Shown here: positions 33,738 through 44,200 of the stretch, piece by piece
Layout: each line of letters begins with the position of its first letter
How positions within the stretch are numbered: position 1 is the first letter of the stretch
Source of the DNA: Pedobacter sp. MC2016-15
Lineage (GTDB): Bacteria > Bacteroidota > Bacteroidia > Sphingobacteriales > Sphingobacteriaceae
DNA length: 64,000 bases
Assembly: GCF_026239695.1 (NCBI RefSeq)
Contig: NZ_JAPIVS010000007.1
Coordinates: forward strand, 124,001-188,000
Direction: 5' to 3'
Made by a program: the position numbers and the translations under genes
The notes under the pieces: generated by a model
The model's input: only the letters and a program-made list of their open reading frames with translations
What the model was told of the DNA's origin: nothing
Databases searched by the model: none

Positions 33738-35339
33738 ATGAATAAACTGAAAAATAAAATTGTATTGAAGGGGGCATTGAGCATTTTGTTTGTTGCCGGA
33801 CTTGGATTTCAATCATTTGCACAAAAGAAAAACTGGCAAAACCTGGATTTGAAAAAGGATAGTGTTTTTGGTATAGACACAGAAAGAGCATATGCTGAAT
33901 TATTAAAAGGTAAGAAATCTTCTCCCGTCGTAGTTGGTGTACTGGATGGAGGTGTAGACATTAATCACGAAGACCTTAAGCGAGTGATATGGGTAAATAA
34001 AAAAGAAAAAGCAGGTAACGGCAAGGATGATGATAAAAACGGCTATATTGATGATGTCAATGGCTGGAACTTTTTAGGTTCTGCAAAGGGATCTGTAAAT
34101 CAGGAAACCCTGGAACTTACACGAATCCTGCGCAGGGACAAAGCAAAATTTGAAAATGAAACTGCTGCTACAGTAAAACCTGCAGACTCTGCGGCTTTTA
34201 CACAATACCTCAAAGCAAAAATAGACTTCGAAAAACAAACCGAAGAAGCTAAAAGTGCAGTGGCAAACATCGGCGGACTTAAGAACGTGCTGGATGCCAT
34301 GGTAAAAAAAATGGGTAAGGAGAATCCCGGAGTTGCAGACTTCCAGAATGTCAAAGCTGAATCTGCCATGGAAGACCGTCTGAAAAAAATCATGGTTTCC
34401 CAGTTGCAAAACACAAGCTTTGAGGCCTTCTATAAATCACAAATTGTTAAAGGATTAGATCATTACGAAGATCAGCTTAAATATAACCTGAACCTTGAAT
34501 TTGATCCCAGACCTGAGTTTGTTGGTGATAACTATGCTGACAGCAAACAAAAGAACTATGGAAGCAATGACGTAAAAGGACCCGATGCCAGCCATGGAAC
34601 ACATGTTGCCGGAATTATCGGTGCTGACCGCACCAATACCATAGGTATTCTGGGTGTTGCTGATAACGTACTGATTATGGGCGTACGTGCTGTACCAAAT
34701 GGCGATGAAAGAGATAAGGATGTTGCCAATACTATTCGTTATGCCGTAGATAACGGGGCCAAGGTGGTAAACATGAGTTTTGGTAAGGCTTATTCATGGG
34801 ATAAAAAAACTGTAGATGAAGCTGTGAAATATGCAGTGTCTAAAGACGTTCTCCTGGTACAGGCTGCGGGTAACGACAACAAAAACCTTGATGTAGAACA
34901 AAGCTTCCCGAGCCGTCGTTACGAAGACGGAGGTATTGCTTCTTCTTACCTGGTGGTTGGTGCTTCAGGGCCTAATGACGATAAAACACTGAAGGCTGAT
35001 TTCTCCAACTATGGTAAAACTACTGTAGATGTGTTCGCTCCGGGCGTACAGATCTATTCTACTGTGCCGGACGGTAAATATGAGGCTTACAATGGTACAA
35101 GTATGGCCTCACCTGTAGTAGCCGGTCTGGCTGCGCTGATCAGGTCTTACTATCCTAAGCTAACCGCCGTACAGGTGAAAGATATTATCATGAAATCTGT
35201 GGTGAAAGTTAATCACGATATCGAGATCGAAGGAGAAGAAGGTACTGCACCTCAAACTGTGCCTTTCGCTGATATCTGTATCACTGGTGGGATTGTTAAT
35301 GCCTATGAAGCATTAAAGCTTGCTGCTACCTATAAATAA
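33738..35339 (+). CDS. Secreted S8 (subtilisin-like) serine peptidase with a large D-H insertion
   Basis: A 533-residue exported peptidase with a signal peptide (about 1-29, ending QSFAQ). The catalytic triad is complete: D70 in VLDGGVD, H286 in ASHGTHVAG and S455 in NGTSMASP, with the oxyanion asparagine in AAGNDN. The distance from D to H is about 216 residues compared with 32 in subtilisin. The insertion (about 95-270) is rich in charged helices, including a segment around KMGKENPGVADFQ. It has no T9SS C-terminal sorting domain, so it is probably periplasmic, or exported only through Sec. It starts 58 bp after the TPR kinase gene on the same strand and ends at a bidirectional terminator. 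Confidence 0.92.
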   Translation: MNKLKNKIVLKGALSILFVAGLGFQSFAQKKNWQNLDLKKDSVFGIDTERAYAELLKGKKSSPVVVGVLDGGVDINHEDLKRVIWVNKKEKAGNGKDDDKNGYIDDVNGWNFLGSAKGSVNQETLELTRILRRDKAKFENETAATVKPADSAAFTQYLKAKIDFEKQTEEAKSAVANIGGLKNVLDAMVKKMGKENPGVADFQNVKAESAMEDRLKKIMVSQLQNTSFEAFYKSQIVKGLDHYEDQLKYNLNLEFDPRPEFVGDNYADSKQKNYGSNDVKGPDASHGTHVAGIIGADRTNTIGILGVADNVLIMGVRAVPNGDERDKDVANTIRYAVDNGAKVVNMSFGKAYSWDKKTVDEAVKYAVSKDVLLVQAAGNDNKNLDVEQSFPSRRYEDGGIASSYLVVGASGPNDDKTLKADFSNYGKTTVDVFAPGVQIYSTVPDGKYEAYNGTSMASPVVAGLAALIRSYYPKLTAVQVKDIIMKSVVKVNHDIEIEGEEGTAPQTVPFADICITGGIVNAYEALKLAATYK

Positions 35340-35347
35340 ATACTATT

Positions 35348-35377
35348 TAGCCGTCATGCGAAATAAGCATGACGGCT
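35348..35377. terminator. Bidirectional terminator between the subtilase and HTH-NACHT genes
   Basis: TAGCCGTCATGC and GCATGACGGCTTTA make an 11-bp stem around a 7-nt loop, filling the 38-bp gap between two convergent stop codons. T-runs on each side are short but present on the plus strand. Confidence 0.8.
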
Positions 35378-37891
35378 TTAAAATAACTGTCTTGATAGTT
35401 GCTGCTCATCCAGCAGACATAGCTTTTCGTATTTATATTCATTAACCAGGTCATAATTCTCTAGATCTGTATAAATCATGATCAGCAGGTTAAAGATGAA
35501 CATCGCGTTCAGTACCACATCATTTCTTTTAAAGAGCAACAAACATTCTTTTGCATAGTCGATTGCAAGAGAATATTCTTTTCGGTAGTAAGCTTGCTCC
35601 GCCTGGAACATCATTAAAATGGACTCCTGGTATTTTGTTAAAATTGAATTGCTCCTGTTGGACAAGTTAACCATAATATTCTCTATCTGGTTTGTCTTTC
35701 TGCCGGGATGCAACTTGGCACCATAGATTCCATATAAACTCAGAATGTACAGGTCAAAATTGCTTTTCTTCTTAATTTCCTTGGGATGCAGCTTTACGAT
35801 GTTCTCAATGATTTTCCTCGCCGATGGGGCATCACCCAGGAAAATGTTGACCAGGATGATTAAAACATAAGTCACTCCCTCACGGGTATCCATCTGTTGA
35901 TTCTCATTTACCTGAAAAGGATTTTCGCCTTCCTTGAATGCTTCTATTTGCTGAAGAAGCTGCTCATGCTGCATTGATGCTCCGTTAAGCTTGGCGAGGA
36001 CAATTTCGAGAGCATGCGCCGGATTAACCATCCATTTGCTGCTATCCAGCGTTTTCAGTTTCGCGATAATATTCTTTATTCCATCTTTATCAAGCTTGAT
36101 AATCTCCATTACCCCCAGAATGGAATAATACATCAGCAGATGTTCGTTACTCCTCGCTATATCTACAAGCGCGAGAACAGCCTCAGGATAACATGAATCT
36201 ATGAAATCCAGATTGATCAGCTTGGATATGATGATTTCATGGAATTTATCTTCCTCAAGTACGCTGAGGATCTCAGCATTATATTTCGACCTGTATTTAA
36301 TTTCTTCAGCAATGAACAAGATGATGTAATTGGTTTCAAAGCTGTTCAGGTTTAGTTTGAACATTGATTTCAGGGAATGGAAATTCCCGGTTTTGATCAA
36401 AAAGCGTGTAGCCCACTGCAATAGCTGGAAGCGCACCTGGTTGTAATCATATTCCTCATTAATGTAGGCGAAAAATTCCTTGCTCACTTGCAGGTGGAAT
36501 TTCTCCAGAATCTCCACAAACAGGAAGTACTCAAACATGTGCGGATGCAGAAAACGTACATATTCTTTGGGATGTGCATCCTCAGATCTTTTCTCCTCCA
36601 TTAAAATACCATCAGAAAGCAGTTCCATGTAGGCATTCCTAAATGCAGAAAGCTCTGCAATCAGGGAATCTTTTTCAACGGAGTTTGAATTTTTCCCGTA
36701 ATTGGTTAGCTGAATAATTTTTTTCAGAAAGAGGATCTTTTCGGTGTAGTAGTTCGAACGGTATATCTTTTCCTGTATAAACCGTGAAACAAGCTCGTAG
36801 AAGGTGATATTGGTGTAGTAATTAAAATCTGGGTCCTCCTCTTTTAACTGATAATAGAGCTGGATATGGAAAGGAAACTTTAATTGTGCCTTTAATCTTG
36901 GATTGACCTCTTTATGGTCTAGATAATTAATCTTCGAGATGATGATTTCTACCTCTTTTTCTGATAGGGGTGGTACGTTGGAAAGTTCATGTAAATTAAA
37001 GTAGTTGCCGGGAAACCACTTGTTCTTTAGAAATGAAGAATGTCGCATACGGTCATAAAACCTTGTCCAGGTAGTAGAACGCATCGCCATGATCAGTTTG
37101 ATATGCTGACAATCTTCCAATGAACAGATCAGGTTAATGATACTGTCATATAATGTTGTCTTATCCTCTTTCTTAAGTACCAGTTCTGCAAAGCCATCAA
37201 TGATGATAAAGAACTTACCGCCATGTGCGCCCTGCAGGCGGTCTATATACTGTAATACATTTTCATTTGTTTCGATCTGAAGGTGTAGTTTCAGTTGTTC
37301 CTCCAGGTGCAGGTGCATGGCGTCTTTATTGAAAAAGCTATATGCTTTGATAAAAAGCACTGCAGAATCTTTGTAAGCCGCATTAGGTCTGTAAAAAAGG
37401 TTCTCGGTCAGATGACTGAGTAATATCGTTTTCCCGTAACCGGGTTGTGAAACGAAGGTAGTAAAGATAAATTCTCCGTTGTAAAATTCATCAAAGTCGT
37501 GCTCAGCAAATTTCCTGCTGATCGTCATGTCGTATGGAATGCCTGAACGGTTTCTTATGGTCTTGAGCGTGAAATTGGTTATAGCATCGGATTTCTCTTT
37601 CAGAGCTTTCCACTCATCGATGTGGTCAGTGCTGACTGCAGGCAACTGTGTTCTCTCCGGCCCGGCAATGTCAACATATTCAGCTAAAGTGGTAAGCGTG
37701 AAAGTGGAAAATTTATGTTTTACCAATGCAAATCCAAACAATCGTTTGATAGTAGTCTCGCTAACATTTTTGTTCAGGTGCTTACTGATCTCAATCGAAA
37801 TTCTCTTACAATCTGCAGGTGTAATAAATCGGATACCAAGTTTTGAGAGAATCAGGCCTTTGAGCTCATCCAGCCGATTATTGTATTCCAT
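35378..37891 (-). CDS. HTH-NACHT-like STAND ATPase with helical C-terminus
   Basis: An 837-residue soluble protein. Residues 1-76 resemble a small helix-turn-helix domain common in Bacteroidota (NVSETTIKRLFGF, then STFTLTTLAEYV). Residues about 125-410 are a P-loop ATPase: Walker A QPGYGKT (149-155), Walker B FFIIIDGFAEL (227-237) of NACHT type with a D-G and a following glutamate, and a sensor-like arginine in MAMRSTTW. The ATPase is followed by a winged-helix-like stretch and about 400 residues of alpha-helical, TPR-like sequence (for example AEQAYYRKEYSLAIDYAKECL). The layout is that of STAND regulators and NACHT/NLR-like defence proteins. It is divergent from the giant adhesin. A role in transcription control or in phage defence cannot be decided from sequence. 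Confidence 0.75.
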   Translation of the reverse strand: MEYNNRLDELKGLILSKLGIRFITPADCKRISIEISKHLNKNVSETTIKRLFGFALVKHKFSTFTLTTLAEYVDIAGPERTQLPAVSTDHIDEWKALKEKSDAITNFTLKTIRNRSGIPYDMTISRKFAEHDFDEFYNGEFIFTTFVSQPGYGKTILLSHLTENLFYRPNAAYKDSAVLFIKAYSFFNKDAMHLHLEEQLKLHLQIETNENVLQYIDRLQGAHGGKFFIIIDGFAELVLKKEDKTTLYDSIINLICSLEDCQHIKLIMAMRSTTWTRFYDRMRHSSFLKNKWFPGNYFNLHELSNVPPLSEKEVEIIISKINYLDHKEVNPRLKAQLKFPFHIQLYYQLKEEDPDFNYYTNITFYELVSRFIQEKIYRSNYYTEKILFLKKIIQLTNYGKNSNSVEKDSLIAELSAFRNAYMELLSDGILMEEKRSEDAHPKEYVRFLHPHMFEYFLFVEILEKFHLQVSKEFFAYINEEYDYNQVRFQLLQWATRFLIKTGNFHSLKSMFKLNLNSFETNYIILFIAEEIKYRSKYNAEILSVLEEDKFHEIIISKLINLDFIDSCYPEAVLALVDIARSNEHLLMYYSILGVMEIIKLDKDGIKNIIAKLKTLDSSKWMVNPAHALEIVLAKLNGASMQHEQLLQQIEAFKEGENPFQVNENQQMDTREGVTYVLIILVNIFLGDAPSARKIIENIVKLHPKEIKKKSNFDLYILSLYGIYGAKLHPGRKTNQIENIMVNLSNRSNSILTKYQESILMMFQAEQAYYRKEYSLAIDYAKECLLLFKRNDVVLNAMFIFNLLIMIYTDLENYDLVNEYKYEKLCLLDEQQLSRQLF

Positions 37892-38223
37892 AGTACCTTT
37901 TTAAGTCGACAAGTTTATCATTTGGTAAATAGCTAATTAGAACCACTTCTGGAAGCCAATATAACACATATACGTTATAAATGAACAGAAAGGTTTCAAA
38001 TAAAACCGGAGGGAAATGTAAGATTTAGGAGACAAAGTGCCCTGCAGTATCACTAAATCCATATAGCCTTAATTTTCGGCTGAGGAAATTTAAAAATGAA
38101 CAGAATGAATGATCAGAGTGAATGATTTCGCCTTTCGTAATGAATGATTTGAACACTTAAAGAGAAGTTCTCTATTCTTAAAATTGCCGTAAGTATTAAA
38201 GTTAACCTCTAAAGCTTCCCGGA
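37892..38223. other. 332-bp divergent intergenic region between the HTH-NACHT and adhesin genes
   Basis: It holds the likely promoters of both genes. I see a TATAAC/GTTATA inverted repeat (37960-37979), three copies of a TGAATGAT word (38105-38148), and TAAACTTG on the minus strand as a weak -7 for the HTH-NACHT gene. No exact TAnnTTTG element is evident for the adhesin, which is unusual for this window. Confidence 0.6.
38105..38148 (+). repeat. Three TGAATGAT direct repeats upstream of the adhesin gene
   Basis: ATGAATGAT at 38105-38113, GTGAATGAT at 38118-38126 and ATGAATGAT at 38140-38148, about 75-120 bp before the adhesin ATG. They are not phased exactly to the helical turn (13 and 22 bp steps), but 8 of 9 bases are constant. 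Confidence 0.45.
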
Positions 38224-41200
38224 ATGAATATAATTTCTACTCCTAAAATTACGAAAAACTACCTCTTTTTGATTGCGAATCTTATACTAATAACGGTATT
38301 TGGCTCTCAATCTTATGCCCAGACGAAAAATTATGCAGAAGTTGCTCCCTCTACAAGAAACATCGCATATTTTACAAATGCTCTGGGTGGGGCAGCAGTT
38401 CAAAATCCTTCAGCAAATGCTGCCGTTACCAATGCAGGTAATGCAAGCTCCGGGACCTCTACACTCCCGGCGACGCTAACAGCTAATTACGCTACTATAC
38501 TTGGTTTGTTTAATGCTGAGGGAGAAGCGTCTATTCAGCTAAAATATGGCGCAGCCTTGCCGGCCGGTAAAACTACCTATATCCCCTTTGATGCTCCAAC
38601 TACAACAGGTATAAATTTAGATTTGCTTAACCTTGTAGGAGATCTTACCGGGCTATTTAGCAAACAGATTGTTACGATCGAAGCCTATACTGGTGCTACA
38701 GCCGGAGCTGACGGTACACAGGTTCCGCAGGGTGGTGTTTTAAGTACTATCGTAAGGGACGCCGCTGGCAGGAATTATTTTGCCGTTACTCCTAACAGTA
38801 CATATAACTCTGTACGTATTAAACTGCGCGTTCCCAGCACCCTGCTCGGATTGTCACTTGGCTCAGGTGTCAGCCTTAATGTATATACTGCATTTAATTA
38901 CACAGCTGATAATTGCGGAACTCCACTGTATACCAACATTGGTGAATCTACAGGTCTGAATGTTTCTCTTACGACGCTGGTGATTAATCCTGAGCGTGCT
39001 ATCGATAACAATGTAAATACCTTCTCACAAATACAGGCCGGCGTAGCCGCTCTGGGGGGCTCGGTTTCACAAACGGTGTTCCTGAACGGATTATCAGGAA
39101 CAGGCGATGTAGCTAAAGTTGTGCTTTCGCAGCCGGGAACTGTGTTAACTGTTAATTTGCTCAATACCATCACCATTCAGGCCTTCAACGGAAATACTGC
39201 CGTGGGTGGCGTTCAGTCAGTGGGTAACCTACTCAACCTGCAGCTACTTACTTCAACCGGGAACAATAACAGATTCCCGGTTTATTTCACACCCGGTGCT
39301 CCGTTTGACAGAATAAAGGTTACGCTCAACAATGGACTGGCAATTGGTGGAAACATCCTGTCAGGAGGACTCAATGTTCATGAAGTTCAACGCACAGTGC
39401 CCAAACCTGTATTTGCTGGTACAACAGGTGGCGCACTAACTATATGTGGCGGGAGTACCCTAAGCCTCAGTGGGCAGAACCTTAACCCGGCATATACCTA
39501 TAACTTTTATAAAAAAGAAAACACCGTTACCACCCAGGTTGCAGCAGCAACAGCCGGTACCTATACCGAGACTGGACTTGCTGCGGGCACTTATACGTAT
39601 TATATATCTGCACAGAAAGCCGGTTGTGCCGGTGAGTCTGATAGAGACAGTGTGCTGGTTACTGTAAAACCAACGTTAGTATTCCCAACGGCTACATTAA
39701 CAAATGCGTCAGTAGGCAGGGCTTATTCCCGACAGGTTCCTGCCGCTACTGGCGGTACTCCAGGTTACACTTATGCACTGGCTGCAGGAAGCTCCCTTCC
39801 CGCAGGCCTGACCATTTCTCCTGCCGGACTTATCTCGGGAACACCTTCTGCTGCTGGTCCAGTAACTTTCAGCCTGGTCGTAACCGACAGCTTTGGCTGT
39901 ACCACCACAACCAGCTTCACCCTTAATGTAACTCCAGCCCTGGTGCTGCCGCCAGCAGTGCTGCCAACGGGAACAACTGGAACGGCTTACACGCCAACTT
40001 TACTTCCTGCCCCTTCCGGAGGTACCACACCTTATACTTATACCGCAGCAAATATTCCTCCCGGATTAACAATCAATCCTTCCACAGGAGAAATCAGCGG
40101 TACGCCAACACAATCAGGAACTTTTACCTTCCCGATAACGCTGACAGATGCTGATGGAAACACGGTAAATACCAATTTTACCATCATCGTCAGAGATCCG
40201 CTGGCCATCACTCCTGCTACTTTATCAGACGGGACTGTAGGTAGTGCTTATCCTACACAGATCATCCCTTCCGCGACCGGGGGAAGTGGTGTCTATACTT
40301 ATACTGCTACTAACTTACCGGCGGGACTAACCTTTAATCCTGCAACCAGGGAGATTACCGGTACGCCTACACAATCAGGAACATTTACTTTTCCGGTTAC
40401 AGTAAGCGACAATGAAGGGCGGACCGCTTCTGCCAATTATACCATCGTAGTCAGGGATCCTCTTGTACTGGGAACTGCAACATTGCCTAATGGTACTGTG
40501 GGAGTGATGTATCCTACACAAACTCTTCCGGCAGCAAGTGGAGGAACAGGGCCTTACACGTATGTTGCGGTAAACGTTCCTCCGGGGCTCAACTTTGATG
40601 GCCCAAGCAGACAGATTACGGGTACGCCTACCCAATCAGGTACGTTTACTATTTCTGTAACTGTGACTGACGCTGCCGGCAATGCTGTAACGGTACCTTA
40701 TACACTTACCGTAAATGGAACATTGGCGCTCGCTCCGGCAACTTTGGCTGATGGTATTGTAGGTACAAACTATACTTCGCAAGTTCTTCCTGCTGTATCC
40801 GGTGGTACTGCTCCTTATACTTATAGTATGACAGGACTGCCTGCAGGATTAACATTTGATCCTTCTACCCGTATCATTTCAGGAACACCTCAGACCGGAG
40901 GTAATTTTACCGCCAAGATGAGTGTGTCCGATAACGGGGGATTAAGTACAAGCACCGATTACTCCCTGCGGATCAATGTTCCGGAGCCAATTATTTCCGG
41001 TACCACCATCTGCAGCGGTAATGCTGTTACTTTGTCGGTATCTAGTCCGGTGACTGGCGTAACTTATAATTTCTATGCTGCAACAGGCAATACACCACTG
41101 CCTTCGTCAGCTGGTAGTTATACCACACCTGTTTTAACGCAAACTACTACCTACTACGTTGAGGGTGTCTCGGGAGGAGCGGTAAGTGCACGTGTTCCCG

Positions 41201-44200
41201 TAACTGTTACAGTCAACCCGGCACCTGAGCCTCCAACAGTATTGAGCAACAACCTTACTATCAGCAGTGGACAGTCGGCTACACTGCAGGCTACTGCTGA
41301 TGCAAATTCTACCATCTTCTGGTATACTACTCCAACGGGAACCGTAGCTGCCGGAACAGGCTCAACATTTACCACACCTGCACTCAGCGCCTCAACAACT
41401 TATTATGCAGGGACAGTGAACAGCAATGGCTGTGCAAGCCTGAGCCGAGTTCCTGTGGTGATCAATGTAATCAGCGGACCGGTTAACCCTAACTGTAATG
41501 CGGCGGTGTCGCAGCAAAGTAATATCACCGGACTACTTTGCGTGGCTTGTACCATCCAGAATCCGGGCAATTCTACCGATGCCGATTTGACCAACTATAC
41601 AGAGATCAGATTAACTGCCGGTGTAGCTGCAACAGCTTATCAGCGCCTGATCTTCCAGAGAGCAGGTACTGCTACTGACAGTATCCGACTGGATCTTGAG
41701 ACACCTGTAGGTCTTGCCGATCTGGGGGTTCTTGGCGGTGTGACGATCAACGTAATGAACGGGAATACCGTAGTAAGAAGTTATCCACTGAACAATTCCC
41801 TGGTTAGTTTAGGTTTGCTACTTGGAAACCGGTTCAGTGCTACGGTGCAGGCAACTGCGGCATTCGACAGGGTAGAAGTAAGCTACAGTACGCTGGTGTC
41901 AGCATTAACAAGCCTGCGCATCTATGGTGCACAGGTGATACTGCCTAATCCTACACTGGTTTCAGGAAGTCAGACAATTTGTTCGGGTACTAATGCAAGT
42001 CTGAGTGCTACTGCAGCTCCCGGAACTACGCTAACCTGGTACAGCGATGCCACAGGAGGCAACGTACTGGCCACAGGCGGTACATATACTACACCCACAT
42101 TAACTGCAACTACCACTTATTATATCGAGGTAAGCAGGGTTGATGGCAATGGTGTCAGGTGTGCGAACCCTACCAGAGTTCCTGTAATTGTAACCGTGAC
42201 CCCAGCTGTTGCCACACCTGTGCTCGCTACAGTTGCACCTGTATGTACAGGTGCTACAGGAGTGCTTTCAGTGGACAATCCGCAAACCGGCATCACCTAT
42301 AACTGGTATACTACCGCTACTGGCGGTACTCCGGTATTTACCGGCGAAACTTTTGTTACTCCGGCCTTAACTGCAAATACAACCTATTACCTGGAAGCTG
42401 CCAGTGGTACCTGTACCTCAGCAACACGTGCTGTCGCCTCAATTACTGTAAACCCACGCCCTGTACTTCCACAAGTTCAGGCTGCAGCAACAACTATATC
42501 ACAGGGGCAGTCGGCAAACATGACTGCTACTTCTTCTGAGGCTAATGTAAACTTTAACTGGTATACTACGCCTGATGGTACTACACCGGTTTTCACGGGT
42601 GCGAATTATGTTACACCACCACTTTTCGCTACTACTACCTATTATGTAGAAGCTACTTCAGCTACTACCGGTTGTGCCTCTTCTTCGAGAGTTCAAATCA
42701 CCATTACAGTGAATGGTACCGGAACTCCTGTGCCGGTACTTTGTGAGCTGCCCGTGAGCCAGACAATAGGTTTTGGCGGTACAGTTTCAGTATTTGCAAG
42801 AGTAGATAACCCGGCTCAGGCTATAGATGGCGACCAACAAACGGCCTCTACTTTATCAATTCCTGTAGGTATCAATGCTTCTGTATTCCAGAGAGTCAAT
42901 TTCACCGGATTATCCAATGTGGGAGACACTTTAAGAATTCGTTTAACAGCTACCAATCAATTATTATCACTTTCGCTGCTATCAGGAATCACCCTTACTA
43001 CTTATCAGGGAACTACCAGCAACAATGATGGCGTGGCACTGAACAATGGCCTGATTAATCTTCAATTGCTTAACGGCGGTGCAGAAGCACTCATCAGTCT
43101 GGTACCGGCAGCAGCGTTTGATATGGCTGAAGTAAGACTGAATTCAGGATTACTGGGAGCTTTATCATCTGTAAACTTTAATTATGCCAGAAGAATCACC
43201 TTAGCCCCGTCGGTTTCATCCGCAAACGTCACAGCTTGTTTAAATGCGACACCTACGCTTAGCGTGACTAACCCACAGCCAGGAATCATATATAACTGGT
43301 ATACCACTGCCACTGGTGGTACACCTGTATTTACAGGTGAGAACTTTGTAGTTCCAGCTGTTACAGCGAACATTCAATATTATGTAGAAGCGACAAGAAA
43401 TGGCTGCGGCGGTTCCAGAACAGCAGTAAATGTGATGGTAATCCCGGCACCACTCGTGCCTGCACTGCTCTCTCCAACAGAGCAAACTTGTCAGGGTTCA
43501 AACCTGGTCTTACAGGTGCAAAATCCGCAGGCAGGAGTAACTTACCAATGGTATGAAAATAGTACTCTGATATCTGGCGCCACTGCTTCTTCTTATAATG
43601 TAACCAATATTCAAGCGAATACTAGCTACAGTGTTGAAGCGATCAACAGCTGCGGAACGGTATCTGCCAGAGCAACGGTTGCTGTAACTGTGGGATCACT
43701 GGCTGCGCCTGTAGTTAATCCTACCGCAATTACCATCAACTCAGGTGAGCAGACCATCCTGACTGCCAATTCTTCTACAGCTAACCTTGTGTATACCTGG
43801 TATACTACTAATCCTGCTTTGGGTGGGGCTGTTCCAGTTTCTACCGCAACCAATGGCGCAAACGGAACATTCATCACACCAAACTTAAGCAGTACAACTA
43901 CTTTCTATGTTACTGCACAAAGTAATACCGTAGGCGGCTGTACTTCTGTTGCATCGAGTATTGTTGTTACCGTAAATCCTACGCCAACAAATCCGGGATC
44001 TGTTCCCTGCGAGCCTGCAATCAGCCAGACGGTACGAGCTGGCGGAACTATAACCACCGGTACGGTATCCAATGCAGCTTTTGCAGTGGATGATGACATT
44101 GAGACCAGCTCATCACTCTTAGTTCCATTTGGTGTTAACGGATTTATTGCACAGAAAGTAAACTTTACCGGCACATCGCAGATTGGTGATACGGTTAGGG

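Noticed and set aside
35378..37891. A complete phage-defence island around the HTH-NACHT gene
   Set aside because: Neighbours are a subtilase and a T9SS adhesin operon; no nuclease, restriction, Abi or integrase genes and no tRNA-linked insertion boundary.
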